Shown: positions 25,048-34,015 of the stretch, piece by piece
How the letters are laid out: every line of letters begins with the position of its first letter
Position numbering within the stretch: the stretch's first letter is position 1
Assembly: GCF_900625025.1 (NCBI RefSeq)
Contig: NZ_LR130580.1
Coordinates: forward strand, 1-64,000
Length of the DNA: 64,000 nucleotides
Direction of reading: 5' to 3'
DNA from: Lachnoclostridium sp. Marseille-P6806
GTDB lineage: Bacteria; Bacillota; Clostridia; Lachnospirales; Lachnospiraceae
The notes under the pieces: model-generated
What the model saw: the letters and a program-made list of their open reading frames with translations, nothing else
Databases searched by the model: none
What the model was told of the DNA's origin: nothing
Translations under genes and position numbers: made by a program

Positions 25048-26450
25048 CACTGGAAGCCCTCCTCATCTCTGACTGACGGCAGCATATTATATACCACGAG
25101 AGAAATCACCGCCGTGACAACGAATACCATGATGCCGATGACCGCCGCCATCTTATAGTTGGTATCGTTGACCGTCATCTTGTAGAGCCATGTGACCAGA
25201 AGATCGGTGTGCCCGGCGTTGCCCGCCAGATTGGTGGACAGCGGCTTGCCCTGCGTCAGCAGGTAGATCACGTTGAAATTATTCAGGTTGGCGGTAAACT
25301 GCGTGAGCAGGAACGGTCCTGTCACAAACAGCATGTACGGCAGCGTGATACTCCAGAACATCTGCCAGCCGTTTGCCCCGTCGATGCTTGCGCTTTCGTA
25401 GAGATCCTCCGGAATATTCATCAGAAGCCCGGTCGCGATCAGCATCAGATACGGGATACCGACCCAGATGTTGATAAGAATAATCATGATCTTGGCAAGC
25501 GCCGGATCTGTCCAGAACGGAATGGCCGTGCGGATGAGCCCCCACTTCAGAAGATAGCTGTTCACAAGTCCGTCGGCGGCAAACATACGCATGATATAAA
25601 GAAGTGAGACAAACTGCGGCACCGCAATGGTCAGCACCAATATGGTGCGCCACAGCTTCTTAAAGCGTATCCCTTTCTTATTGATCAGCATCGCCACGGC
25701 AAGTCCGAGGAAATAGTCGATAAAGGTTGCAAAGAACGCCCATGCCAGTGTCCAAATCAGCACCATCAGGAACGTTTTGCCGAAGCCGCTCGTCCCGAAA
25801 GAAAAGAGATTCCGGAAGTTTTCCAGACCGACCCATGTAAACAGGTGCGTCGGCGCCTGATGCTTATCGTCATAATTGGTGAACGCAACGCAGATCATGA
25901 AAATAATGGGCAGCACCGTAAAGATGAAAATGCCGAGCACCGGGATGGCAAGCAGTGTCTTGTCAAAATTCTCATCGAGAAGAGAAAACAGGAATTTCTG
26001 GTTTGTTTCCAGCGCTTTGCCGGCGCGGAGTCTGTCCTGCTCTTTCTTGTTCTCCCGTACATTCAGCCGCCACAGATAAATAAATGCAGCGATCACGACG
26101 ATCGTCAGGATTCCGAACAGAAGAATTAGAAAGCTGTTGTCGCCGTATACCGTCTTGCGGCGGATCTTCTGCGTTTCGATGGTTCCCAGCGTTGCAAACT
26201 TGGAGATATACTGACCTCCGAAGCTGATCATGTACCAGATGAATAAAATTTCTGACAGAAAAAGAGCCCATCCCTTTGCGTACAGACCGCGGAGTATCGG
26301 GCCGAAGCCCATGATGAGATAGGATACTCTCGTCTTCCAATCCCCCTCCGCGAATGTCGTTCCGATCTCCTTTATATCTGCCGAAAAAGCTGACAACGCT
26401 CCGGCAAACGCGCTCTTTTTCTTTGCTGTCCCGTCAGCAGTCCCTGCCAT
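25047..26450 (-). CDS. Maltodextrin-type ABC transporter permease, MalF
   Basis: A 467-residue MalF-type permease, longer than the usual 290 residues because of an N-terminal region with two or three extra hydrophobic segments (about 45-135), a trait of MalF proteins. The EAA loop is YESASIDGANGWQMFWSITL. A GGAGGT ribosome site precedes the ATG. It is separated from the binding-protein gene by a strong hairpin and overlaps the MalG-type gene. Confidence 0.93.
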   Translation of the reverse strand: MAGTADGTAKKKSAFAGALSAFSADIKEIGTTFAEGDWKTRVSYLIMGFGPILRGLYAKGWALFLSEILFIWYMISFGGQYISKFATLGTIETQKIRRKTVYGDNSFLILLFGILTIVVIAAFIYLWRLNVRENKKEQDRLRAGKALETNQKFLFSLLDENFDKTLLAIPVLGIFIFTVLPIIFMICVAFTNYDDKHQAPTHLFTWVGLENFRNLFSFGTSGFGKTFLMVLIWTLAWAFFATFIDYFLGLAVAMLINKKGIRFKKLWRTILVLTIAVPQFVSLLYIMRMFAADGLVNSYLLKWGLIRTAIPFWTDPALAKIMIILINIWVGIPYLMLIATGLLMNIPEDLYESASIDGANGWQMFWSITLPYMLFVTGPFLLTQFTANLNNFNVIYLLTQGKPLSTNLAGNAGHTDLLVTWLYKMTVNDTNYKMAAVIGIMVFVVTAVISLVVYNMLPSVRDEEGFQ

Positions 26451-26487
26451 ATCTACCTCCGTCCCCTCCTGAAAACTGCTCTTTGGA

Positions 26488-26523
26488 GAAAACGGGCCGG
26501 CAAAACCATTTCTGCCGGCCCGT
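26488..26523 (-). terminator. Intercistronic hairpin between binding protein and MalF
   Basis: An 11-bp perfect inverted repeat (26492-26502 with 26513-26523) is followed on the minus strand by TTTTC. It lies between the binding-protein gene and malF, the same arrangement as in the first sugar operon, and probably lets the binding protein be made in excess. Confidence 0.75.
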
Positions 26524-26540
26524 CTGCTGTTTACATCCGA

Positions 26541-27872
26541 TTATTTCGCGTAGGAAATGCAGGTATCCTGAAACTCCTGCAGCTTTGCGAGAAGATCGGC
26601 ATCGCTCGTTTTATCCGAGATTTCTCCGTTGATCACGCTGTCGCCGAGACCGGTTGCCAGCGTCCAGTAATCGCCGGGATACTGTCCCTGCGGAACGTCG
26701 TTCAGCATCTGCTCGTTCAACGCGGTCAGAGCCTCATCCGCCATAACCTTCTCAGACTTCTGCACCTCGAGATTCGACGGTCCCCAGCCGACAGACTCAT
26801 ATCTCGCGAGCTGCACCTCGCCGCCCGAGAGGAACTGCGCCAGAGCATCACAGACCATGAGCTTGCCCTCGTCCTCCTGCGGCTTCACGCCGAGAAGCTT
26901 ATAGCCCGAGAAACCGGAGAGCTGATAGGTCTTGCCGTCCGCCCCCTTGAAAGACGGAAGCTTTGCGCAGGCATAGTTGTCGCCCAGCGCATCCTTGGCC
27001 GCCTGCGCATCCCATGTACCATCCACGATGGCCGCCATCTTTGCCGCGTCCGCCGCACCGACGGAGGAACCGTTTACAAAGGCGGGAGAATTGTTCAGAT
27101 GAATCATCTCCTTGAGCGCCACTACACCGGCATCCGAGGCATAGTCCACATTCGCCGCAGTGAAATTACCGTCATTGTCCGTCTCATAGCTGAGTGTGCA
27201 GCCGGTTCCGAAGAAGAAAGCCGTCTGATACCAGCCGGAGTTAATCTCCATATAGAACGATTTGCCGGCAGCCTCGCAGTCCGCAAGAATGGCGTCCAGA
27301 TCAGAGGGATCCTTGACGACGCTCTTGTCGTAATACATGAAATAACCGTTGTCCGAGGTCAGCGGATAGGCATAGAGGATATCTCCGACCGTCGCCGCAG
27401 CAACCGCGCCGGCATCATTGGCCGCCTTGACCGCCTCCACGTTCTCCGGAGCAACCTCTTCGAGTGCTCCCGCGGAAACGAGACGGGCGATCTGATCCTG
27501 TGCAAAGACATAAATGTCCGCACCAGCCTCGACGTCCGTGATCATATTGCCGGCGGCATCGCCCTCGCCGGTCGCCTCGACCACCATGCTGTAGCCCGAG
27601 AAATCCGGATTGGCCTCCTGAAACGCCTTGATCTGCTGATTGGTAAAATCAACAGCATTGTCTGCGACCCAGACCTTGATCTCTCCGGTGCCGTAATCGA
27701 TCTCCTCCTGCGGCGCGTCCTCTTCGGTTTCCGCCTCCGCCGTCTCTTCCGCGGCTGCGGTATCCGCGGTCGCCTCCTGCCCCGTTCCGGATGCCGTGCC
27801 GCTTCCGCAGCCCGCAAGGAGCGTCACTGCCACTGCCGAACTGAGTGCGGCCGTCAATGCCTTGTTCTTCAT
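26541..27872 (-). CDS. Maltodextrin-binding lipoprotein (MalE-like)
   Basis: A 443-residue solute-binding lipoprotein with lipobox LAGC at Cys22 and a long Ala/Thr/Glu-rich linker (about 25-58) before a MalE-like fold that begins GEIKVWVADNAVDFTNQQI. It supplies the adjacent MalF/MalG pair, and the amylase in the same operon points to starch-derived oligosaccharides. It is the first gene of the operon, read from the promoter at 27953-27982 and overlapped by a LacI-type operator downstream of the start site. Confidence 0.93.
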   Translation of the reverse strand: MKNKALTAALSSAVAVTLLAGCGSGTASGTGQEATADTAAAEETAEAETEEDAPQEEIDYGTGEIKVWVADNAVDFTNQQIKAFQEANPDFSGYSMVVEATGEGDAAGNMITDVEAGADIYVFAQDQIARLVSAGALEEVAPENVEAVKAANDAGAVAAATVGDILYAYPLTSDNGYFMYYDKSVVKDPSDLDAILADCEAAGKSFYMEINSGWYQTAFFFGTGCTLSYETDNDGNFTAANVDYASDAGVVALKEMIHLNNSPAFVNGSSVGAADAAKMAAIVDGTWDAQAAKDALGDNYACAKLPSFKGADGKTYQLSGFSGYKLLGVKPQEDEGKLMVCDALAQFLSGGEVQLARYESVGWGPSNLEVQKSEKVMADEALTALNEQMLNDVPQGQYPGDYWTLATGLGDSVINGEISDKTSDADLLAKLQEFQDTCISYAK

Positions 27873-27927
27873 AATAGGTCTCTCCCTTCGTTTCTCACCT
27901 GTAAAACTGTATCACCGGATATATTTT

Positions 27928-27939
27928 CGATAATTTTCG
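27928..27939. promoter_or_regulatory. LacI-family operator candidate 1
   Basis: CGATAATTTTCG differs by one base from the perfect palindrome at 28066-28077. It lies about 7 to 18 bases downstream of the predicted start of the binding-protein operon, a blocking position. Confidence 0.6.
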
Positions 27940-27952
27940 CTCCGGCACCTAT

Positions 27953-27982
27953 AAGGTATCGCAGCCTCGGCTCCTATGTCAA
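27953..27982 (-). promoter_or_regulatory. Promoter of the alpha-glucan operon
   Basis: On the minus strand a perfect TTGACA (27977-27982) and TACCTT (27953-27958) with an 18-bp spacer face the binding-protein gene. The weak -10 fits a regulated promoter. The gap 27873-28176 holds this, the divergent lacI promoter, and the two operators. Confidence 0.6.
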
Positions 27983-28065
27983 TATTGTTCTTTGAAAATC
28001 ATCATATTTTCGTTATCCTGCACAATTTTATGTGTTCTTTTTCAGAAAGAAGAACTAAATAATTT

Positions 28066-28077
28066 CGAAAATTTTCG
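28066..28077. promoter_or_regulatory. LacI-family operator candidate 2
   Basis: CGAAAATTTTCG is a perfect 12-bp palindrome just upstream of the lacI-type gene's -35 box. A half site CGAAAATAT also occurs on the minus strand near 28004-28012. Confidence 0.6.
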
Positions 28078-28083
28078 TCTCGC

Positions 28084-28112
28084 TTGTGAAATGCTTTTCC
28101 GCACCATATAAT
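28084..28112 (+). promoter_or_regulatory. Promoter of the LacI-family regulator gene
   Basis: TTGTGA (28084-28089), 17 bp, TATAAT (28107-28112). It lies seven bases after the perfect palindrome, so the regulator may control itself. Confidence 0.7.
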
Positions 28113-28176
28113 AAGCATAATCATTTATAGAAAAACACAGCGACAGACGTCCGGAATACGGACAGGAGAATATAGA

Positions 28177-29265
28177 ATGGCTACCATCAGGGATATTGCC
28201 GACAGGCTTGGAATATCGGTCAGTACGGTGTCAAAGGGGCTGAACGGGGGCAAAGATATCAGCGAAGCCCTGCGTCAATCCGTTCTGGACACTGCCGTTG
28301 AGCTTGGCTACATCAACCGCCGCGCAAGAAAGGAAGAAAACCGGCGGCTCTGCCTTTTTATTGAGAACATGGAATTTTCCGACGCGGATCAGTTCGGCTA
28401 TGAAATCGTGCTCGGCTTCCGTCAGGCTTCCTACCGGGATCACTGGGAGGTTGACATGCTTCCTGTGAATCACGTCTTTCAGGAAATGAACAAATACGAC
28501 AATTTTATGCTGGAAAAGAATTACAGCGGCTCGTTTATCCTCGGCTTCTCCTCGGACGACCCGTGGATGGAGCAGCTTACCGGCACCTCTGTCCCCACCG
28601 TGCTTCTTGACAATTTCATTCCGGCCAACCATGACGTCGGCTCCATCGGTACGGACAGCGAGGAGGCCATCAATGCCGCGCTTGATCACCTCATCCGGCT
28701 GGGACATGAAAAAATCGCATTCTTAAACGGCTCCCGGGGCTCCATGATCTCCGATCAGCGCATGCTCGCCTATCTGAACGGTATGGCAAAGCATCATCTG
28801 CCGGTCGATCCCAACATGGCCGTATACGGCTATTTCGTCGCAGACGCCGCAAAATATCACGTTCCCGGCTTTCTCGATCTGGGTGCGACGGCGATCCTGT
28901 GCGGCAGCGACACCATCGCCGTCGGCGTCATCGAATCCGTGCGCACCGCAGGGCTCTCTGTTCCCGAAGACATCAGCGTCGTCGGCTTCGACGATCTTCC
29001 CTTTGCCGCGCATCTGAGTCCGCCGCTCACAACCATCCGGCAGGACCGCCTTGAGCTCGGCAAAAGCGGCTTCTTTGTTCTTCATGCGCTGATCGAGCAG
29101 GTTGCGCTCAGCCGCAGCATGATGCGCCCGGATCTCATCATCCGCGAGTCCACCGCCCCCGCAAGGCCCCGGCTTGTCACAAAGCGCGTGGCGGAAAAGG
29201 ATTCCGTGCTGAATGTCAATCCCCTGCTCTATGAGCAGTATCAAAAGCAGCACCGGAATTTCTGA
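28177..29265 (+). CDS. LacI-family transcriptional regulator of alpha-glucan genes
   Basis: A 362-residue LacI-type repressor. The N-terminal helix-turn-helix reads TIRDIADRLGISVSTVSKGL, and a periplasmic-binding-protein-like sensor domain follows (FDDLPFAAHLSPPLTTIRQD near the end is typical). It is divergent from the maltodextrin operon and is flanked by two copies of a CGAAAATTTTCG-type palindrome, the likely binding sites. The ligand is probably a malto-oligosaccharide, by context only. Confidence 0.93.
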   Translation: MATIRDIADRLGISVSTVSKGLNGGKDISEALRQSVLDTAVELGYINRRARKEENRRLCLFIENMEFSDADQFGYEIVLGFRQASYRDHWEVDMLPVNHVFQEMNKYDNFMLEKNYSGSFILGFSSDDPWMEQLTGTSVPTVLLDNFIPANHDVGSIGTDSEEAINAALDHLIRLGHEKIAFLNGSRGSMISDQRMLAYLNGMAKHHLPVDPNMAVYGYFVADAAKYHVPGFLDLGATAILCGSDTIAVGVIESVRTAGLSVPEDISVVGFDDLPFAAHLSPPLTTIRQDRLELGKSGFFVLHALIEQVALSRSMMRPDLIIRESTAPARPRLVTKRVAEKDSVLNVNPLLYEQYQKQHRNF

Positions 29266-29305
29266 CGCGCCGCGTCGCCTCTCATGCCGTCCCGCTGCGC
29301 AGCAT

Positions 29306-29836
29306 CTATCTTTCTGTCAGGTCCTTATTGATCATCTCCAGATACGGCACCAGCACGCCGCTCTTCTTGGGGAGAATCCACGTCTGATCCAGCTCATCAA
29401 AGCGGAAGCTCTTCCTCCCTCCCTGTTCGGTCCGTTCCCAGAACGGGAGGAAGAGACGGAACGGCATATAATAATAGATTTCCTTTCCCGTAAAGGAAAT
29501 CAGGAAAAAGGCAATCCCCTCCTGCCTCTCAAATTCCCGCATGAAATCGACCTGATGTTCATGGATGTTCTGAAGACTGAATGTGAGCGTTTTGGACTCC
29601 TTGGCATCGAAGCAGACCGGAATCCCCTGAATGACGCCGATGTAATCCACCGTGCTTTTCTGATCAAAATATGCCAGTGTGATGTGCCTGCTCTCCCTGT
29701 CAATATTGATCGGCGTGATCGGCGTCGGCACTTTCTGTATCAGCGCGAGGTGCTGCTCACGGTATTTTTCATTTGTCCTGTTGATCAGCTCCTCAAGAGT
29801 GGAGCCTCTAAGGCCTCTGGAATTCCATGTTCCCAT
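29306..29836 (-). CDS. recU: Holliday junction resolvase RecU
   Basis: A 176-residue RecU-type resolvase, the Gram-positive enzyme that cuts Holliday junctions during recombination and repair. It begins MGTWNSRGLRGSTLEELI and retains the nuclease core: Asp64 in VDYIGV and Asp77-Ala-Lys79-Glu80 in CFDAKES, where many homologues have Glu at position 77. It is about 25 residues shorter than Bacillus RecU at the N-terminus. The start overlaps the end of the upstream pseudouridine synthase gene by 29 bases; no penicillin-binding protein gene adjoins it, unlike in Bacillus. Confidence 0.88.
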   Translation of the reverse strand: MGTWNSRGLRGSTLEELINRTNEKYREQHLALIQKVPTPITPINIDRESRHITLAYFDQKSTVDYIGVIQGIPVCFDAKESKTLTFSLQNIHEHQVDFMREFERQEGIAFFLISFTGKEIYYYMPFRLFLPFWERTEQGGRKSFRFDELDQTWILPKKSGVLVPYLEMINKDLTER

Positions 29837-30839
29837 CTGCGTCCTCCGCGATAATCCGTCCATAAACTGCCGGTACCGGAACCAAAAAGCTGCGGCGGGA
29901 CAGCGCGACAAGCTCCCCCTCCATCAGGGGAAATTCAATCCGGCATGCGTACAGAAGCTGATGCCGCACGCCGTATCTTGACCGCAGCTCGTCATTCCAC
30001 CGGGTATCGCCGTACTTCGGGTCGCCTCCGATCGGATTTCCTCTGTGCGCAAGATGCGCCCGGAGCTGATGCGTTTTTCCCGTCACCAGCTCACATTCCA
30101 GCAGCGTCGCGTTTTTTCCATACTTGAGAGCGCGATAGCGCGTCTCCGAATACGGCGCGTTCTCCGCCGCCTTCGGCAAGACCTCGACCTGATTGGTACG
30201 CGGATCTTTTCTGATATAGCCGGTGATTCTTCCATTCCCCTGCATGTGTCCCCGAACGACCATGCGGTAGAATTTCCGGAGCGACCGCGTCCGCAGAAGC
30301 TCCGACACCGCGCGGCTCCCCGCCAGCGTCTTGGCGCAGATCAGGATTCCTCCCGTATTGCGGTCAAGACGGTTGCAGACAGATGGCGTAAACTCCTCAA
30401 GAGACGTCTCCGTCGCCTCCCCGCGCGCAAGAAGACAGCCCACGAACCATTCGTTCATCGAGATATCCTCCGGCCTCGCTTTCTGGGAGAGAATGCCCGG
30501 CTTTTTATCCGCAAGAAGAATGTGGGCGTCCTCATAGATGACGGGCGAACGGCGGTACAGGGCGCCGATCTGCGCATAGGCCGCCCGGTAAACCGCACCG
30601 CAGGCCGCATCCTCCCCCGTGCCCGAAAACTTGGCATAGGTTTCATCCGAGAGGAAAAAGACCACCTCGTCTCCCGCGCGGACGTTTTCGCCGCCCTCCG
30701 CCCTGCTGCCGTTCAGGGTGATGTTTTTTTTGCGGAGCATTTTATAGATGAAAGAGCTCGGAGCCGCAGGCAGCTTTCTCCGAAGATATTTGTCAAAGCG
30801 CTGCCCCTGCTCGGGGGCCGAAACAATCATTTTTTTCAT
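29808..30839 (-). CDS. RluA-family pseudouridine synthase
   Basis: A 343-residue RNA pseudouridine synthase of the RluA/RluC/RluD family, with an N-terminal S4 RNA-binding domain (about 13-70, RFDKYLRRKLP) and the catalytic domain carrying Asp159 in the motif NRLDRNTGG. Another conserved block is TGKTHQLRAHLAH. The target uridine cannot be assigned; similarity of layout to RluC suggests 23S rRNA. It overlaps recU. Confidence 0.92.
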   Translation of the reverse strand: MKKMIVSAPEQGQRFDKYLRRKLPAAPSSFIYKMLRKKNITLNGSRAEGGENVRAGDEVVFFLSDETYAKFSGTGEDAACGAVYRAAYAQIGALYRRSPVIYEDAHILLADKKPGILSQKARPEDISMNEWFVGCLLARGEATETSLEEFTPSVCNRLDRNTGGILICAKTLAGSRAVSELLRTRSLRKFYRMVVRGHMQGNGRITGYIRKDPRTNQVEVLPKAAENAPYSETRYRALKYGKNATLLECELVTGKTHQLRAHLAHRGNPIGGDPKYGDTRWNDELRSRYGVRHQLLYACRIEFPLMEGELVALSRRSFLVPVPAVYGRIIAEDADGNMEFQRP

Positions 30840-30898
30840 CGCCGTTCTTCTTTAATTCATCAGGTAATGCGCCGCTGCATGCGGCGCATTCGGCGTTC

Positions 30899-31468
30899 TC
30901 AGATCGAGAGCACAAGCAGCAGCTCGCGGACATTCCGCAAATCTTCTTTTTCTGTCTGCTCCGCAAGACGATTCAGAGAATCCAGTCTGTCAAGGTAACG
31001 GTCGAGGCTGAAAAAAAGCTTCACACTGTAACCGCGCATCCCGTTGTTCTCCAGCATATCGCGGATATGCTTTTCCGCCGCCGGTCCGTCGCAGTCCCGC
31101 GTTTCCGTAAAGGCGACAATATTCTTACAGGCGAACGCCGCATGACTAATCTGGAAATTCCGGCTGTAGCTTGTCAGATAGAGCTCATACAGATGGTCGA
31201 GCGCTCCGACATGTCTGCGTATCTGCTCTTCCGCGCCGGCAGAGCACCCGCGGGCCCGGAAGAGAACAATCGCGGAGACGCCGCATTTCGCAATCGGAAG
31301 ACAGATCAGAGCGGCAAAGATGCTGAACAGGTTCCGATTGCTCCCAAAATAAACCTGCGCCGTGAAAAACATGATGAGATCCGCGGCAAGGAGAAGCAGC
31401 GTAAGATGATGCATCCGGTTTCTTCGCATACGGATGTAGCCCGTGCTTCCCTTTTTTATTCCTCTCAT
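30899..31468 (-). CDS. Hypothetical protein with two membrane segments
   Basis: I do not recognise this 189-residue protein. Two hydrophobic helices lie near residues 20-38 and 45-70 (HLTLLLLAADLIMFFTAQVY, then LFSIFAALICLPIAKCGVSA). A soluble C-terminal region of about 115 residues follows, with no motif I can name. The N-terminus is basic, so the soluble part is probably cytoplasmic. The gene overlaps the HAD phosphatase stop by four bases, which supports it being real and co-translated. Its start could also be one of the Met codons at residues 14 or 19. Confidence 0.7.
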   Translation of the reverse strand: MRGIKKGSTGYIRMRRNRMHHLTLLLLAADLIMFFTAQVYFGSNRNLFSIFAALICLPIAKCGVSAIVLFRARGCSAGAEEQIRRHVGALDHLYELYLTSYSRNFQISHAAFACKNIVAFTETRDCDGPAAEKHIRDMLENNGMRGYSVKLFFSLDRYLDRLDSLNRLAEQTEKEDLRNVRELLLVLSI

Positions 31469-32202
31469 TGTCCCTCTGATTCCTCCCTAATTGCGCCGCC
31501 CAGCAGCTCCCGATAGTCCCTGATGTAACAATCGGCGAGCTGCTGCTTTTCCGCTCTCTGTCCGGCGGAAAAAAGATCCTCCACCGCCGTGACATACATG
31601 CCGGCCGCCTTGCCCGCACGGATCCCGTCCGGCACATCCTCAAAAACCATGCAGCGCTCCGGAGATACCCCGAGCCGCTTCGCCGCTGTGAGATAGATAT
31701 CCGGCGCAGGCTTGCCCCGCAGCGCCTCGTCTCCCGTCACCACCGTGTCAAAATGATCTGCAATTCCGTGGGCGGACAGCACCGTCTCCGTGAGCTCCCG
31801 CGAATTGCTCGTCGCGATGCCCAGACGCAGGCCACTGCTTCTGCACCATTGCAGAAAGTCCAGCGCATACGGTTTCAGCGGGACCTCCTCCGCATATTTG
31901 CGGCGCGCCATGTCGTTCCAGTCCGCCATCATGATTTCTTCCTCGTCCGGAATGCCGAAGCGCTCACGAAAATACACCGCCGTCTCGCGCATGCTCCGGC
32001 CGCCGAGCTCCTCCTGCAGTCCGTCGGGCATCACGACATCGTAGCGGGCCAGATACTCGATATCGATCGCCCGCCACATCCACATGGAATCGACCAGTGT
32101 GCCGTCCAGATCAAACAACACGGCCTGCAGCTCTTCATAACACTCATAAAGAAAGACCGGTTCCCGAACGGAATCGGTCTCTTTGAAGCTCCTGTCTTTC
32201 AT
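31465..32202 (-). CDS. HAD-superfamily phosphatase, beta-phosphoglucomutase-like
   Basis: A 245-residue HAD hydrolase of subfamily IA. Motif I is VLFDLDGTLVDS, with nucleophile Asp31 and Asp33; motif II is IATSNSRELT; Lys in GKPAPDIYL and the acidic motif MVFEDVPDGIRAG complete the site. The cap region lies after motif I. The substrate is a small phosphorylated metabolite, not further assignable. The ATG at 32202 follows GAGAGGAAAGA; a GTG at 32226 overlapping the previous stop is the alternative start. Confidence 0.88.
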   Translation of the reverse strand: MKDRSFKETDSVREPVFLYECYEELQAVLFDLDGTLVDSMWMWRAIDIEYLARYDVVMPDGLQEELGGRSMRETAVYFRERFGIPDEEEIMMADWNDMARRKYAEEVPLKPYALDFLQWCRSSGLRLGIATSNSRELTETVLSAHGIADHFDTVVTGDEALRGKPAPDIYLTAAKRLGVSPERCMVFEDVPDGIRAGKAAGMYVTAVEDLFSAGQRAEKQQLADCYIRDYRELLGGAIREESEGQ

Positions 32203-32222
32203 TCTTTCCTCTCCGGCAGCGG

Positions 32223-32927
32223 TCACCGGCCGACCCCATCCAGATTCAGCGAAGCTGTCGTGCTAAAGCCACCGGCTCTCCCGAGCGGATTATCGCTCTG
32301 CGGGATGGAACCGGTTGCTGTCTCGGCAATCCCCGACTCCCTGCCGTCTCCGTTCTCGCCAAGGCTGATGGCGCCGGTAAGCTGCTGCTCCTCGGGGCGG
32401 AGCGCCTCGCGGTTTCCTGCAAGCTGCTCCACATACTGCTCCACCATCCGGGAGAACTGTCCGTAGGCCGCGTTGGTCTGCTCCTGACACCGCTTTGTCT
32501 GCTGTTCAAGCGTGGAGAGCATATTGTCCATATACTGTACCGCCGCAAGGCGATAGTTGTTCGCGTCGATGATCGCCTGATCCGTCGTCTCCTGCGCATT
32601 CTGCGCCGCCTGCGCCATGATCTGGTTCGCTCTGGCGTAAGCCTGCTTCATGACCTCCTGATCCGTCACCATCTGATTGGTGCGCGCCTGCGCCTCGTCA
32701 ATGAGCTGCTGCGCCCGGCGCTGCGCCTCGTCCATGATCTTATCCCGGTCGTTGACGACACGCTGATACTTGGCCAGCTCCTCCGGCGTGGAATCTCTCA
32801 GATCCTGAAGCATGTCGAGAAGCTCCTCCCGGTTGACCCGTATCTCCGCTGAGGAAAAGGTCACATACTTTGCTTGATCCACATAGGCAATGATCTCATC
32901 TATCTGACGTTCGATTTTGTTAGCCAT
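32223..32927 (-). CDS. Coiled-coil protein of unknown function
   Basis: A 234-residue soluble protein that begins [20 protein letters not shown]. Residues 45-185 are a long helical, Gln/Ala-rich stretch with heptad character (for example [20 protein letters not shown]), and the C-terminal 50 residues are Gly/Ser-rich and probably disordered. Such proteins are often loosely annotated as ATPase-like or DivIVA-like in clostridia, but I see no nucleotide-binding motif. A GGAGGA ribosome site precedes the ATG, and the gene overlaps the coaD end by eight bases, so it is co-translated with coaD. Confidence 0.82.
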   Translation of the reverse strand: MANKIERQIDEIIAYVDQAKYVTFSSAEIRVNREELLDMLQDLRDSTPEELAKYQRVVNDRDKIMDEAQRRAQQLIDEAQARTNQMVTDQEVMKQAYARANQIMAQAAQNAQETTDQAIIDANNYRLAAVQYMDNMLSTLEQQTKRCQEQTNAAYGQFSRMVEQYVEQLAGNREALRPEEQQLTGAISLGENGDGRESGIAETATGSIPQSDNPLGRAGGFSTTASLNLDGVGR

Positions 32928-33438
32928 GCTGCTCCTCCATCTCCGGCCGGACCGATCCGGACCGATATCTGGCGTAGACCCTCTCCGCAATCTCCGGAGG
33001 GACACAGGGACCGATATCACCGCCGAAAGAAGCGATTTCCTTGACGCTCGAGGAACTCAGATACGCATATTCCAGACTGGTTGTAAGAAAAATCGTATCC
33101 AGCCTCCCCTTTGAAAGGAGACGGTTCGTCTGCGCGATCTGGAGCTCGTATTCAAAATCCGTTACGGCCCGAAGCCCGCGGACGCTCACGTGAACATCTT
33201 TTTCCCGCGCGTAATCGACAAGAAGTCCCTGAAAGGATTCCACCGCGACATTGGGAATATCTTTCGTCACATCCCGTAGCATTTTAACACGTTCCTCCAC
33301 GGAAAACAACGGAGTCTTGGCCGTGTTGTCAAGCACGCTGACGATCAGCTCGTCAAACATGTCCGCCGCCCTGCGGATGATATCAATGTGGCCGAACGTC
33401 ACCGGATCAAAGCTGCCGGGATAAATTGCCGCTTTCAT
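32920..33438 (-). CDS. coaD: Phosphopantetheine adenylyltransferase
   Basis: A 172-residue CoaD, which transfers AMP from ATP to 4'-phosphopantetheine in coenzyme A synthesis. The nucleotidyltransferase motif [16 protein letters not shown] is at residues 6-21 and the second motif SSSSVKEIA near residue 130. The ATG at 33438 is chosen by homology; the upstream open frame lies inside rsmD. The rsmD-coaD order is common in Firmicutes. Confidence 0.96.
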   Translation of the reverse strand: MKAAIYPGSFDPVTFGHIDIIRRAADMFDELIVSVLDNTAKTPLFSVEERVKMLRDVTKDIPNVAVESFQGLLVDYAREKDVHVSVRGLRAVTDFEYELQIAQTNRLLSKGRLDTIFLTTSLEYAYLSSSSVKEIASFGGDIGPCVPPEIAERVYARYRSGSVRPEMEEQHG

Positions 33439-33460
33439 CGTGCCTCTCCTTTCATGCCGC

Positions 33461-34015
33461 TTACCACTGCTTCCGGATAAACACATGTTGGTTCGTCTTG
33501 TATTTTTTTTCACGGACCACCGAGAGGCCAAGCTCCCCGACGTAGGAGAAATCCGCATCCAGCGCGGCCTCCACGATGATGAGCGTGTCCTCCGTGACAT
33601 AGGAGGCGCCGGAAAGAGGCCCCAGCGCCCGCCGCGTGATGTCCGAGACATAGGGCGGATCGAGATAGATCACATCGACTGCCTTTTCATGAATATTTCC
33701 GATGGAATTCAGTACATCCTGCTTCATCAGCGTCGCCCGGTCTTCAAATTTCGTCTTGTGAAGATTGGCTTGAATACAGGCTGCCGCCTCCCGGTTGTTT
33801 TCCACAAAATAGCAGTGCTTCGCGCCGCGGCTCAGCGCTTCGATTCCGATGCCGCCGCTCCCCGCGCACAGATCGGCGAACACCGCGCCCGGAACCTCGA
33901 GCTGAATGATATTGAACAGCGTCTCCTTGATCCGATCCTGCGTCGGCCGTGTGATCTCCTCGCCCTCCGGCGAAATCAGCGGTATGCTCCGCGCAGAGCC
34001 CGCAATTACTCTCAT
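33461..34015 (-). CDS. rsmD: 16S rRNA (guanine966-N2)-methyltransferase
   Basis: A 184-residue SAM-dependent methyltransferase. It begins [13 protein letters not shown], has the SAM site [19 protein letters not shown] and the catalytic YLDPPYV motif. It modifies G966 of 16S rRNA in the 30S subunit. Its ATG overlaps the parC stop by four bases. Confidence 0.95.
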   Translation of the reverse strand: MRVIAGSARSIPLISPEGEEITRPTQDRIKETLFNIIQLEVPGAVFADLCAGSGGIGIEALSRGAKHCYFVENNREAAACIQANLHKTKFEDRATLMKQDVLNSIGNIHEKAVDVIYLDPPYVSDITRRALGPLSGASYVTEDTLIIVEAALDADFSYVGELGLSVVREKKYKTNQHVFIRKQW

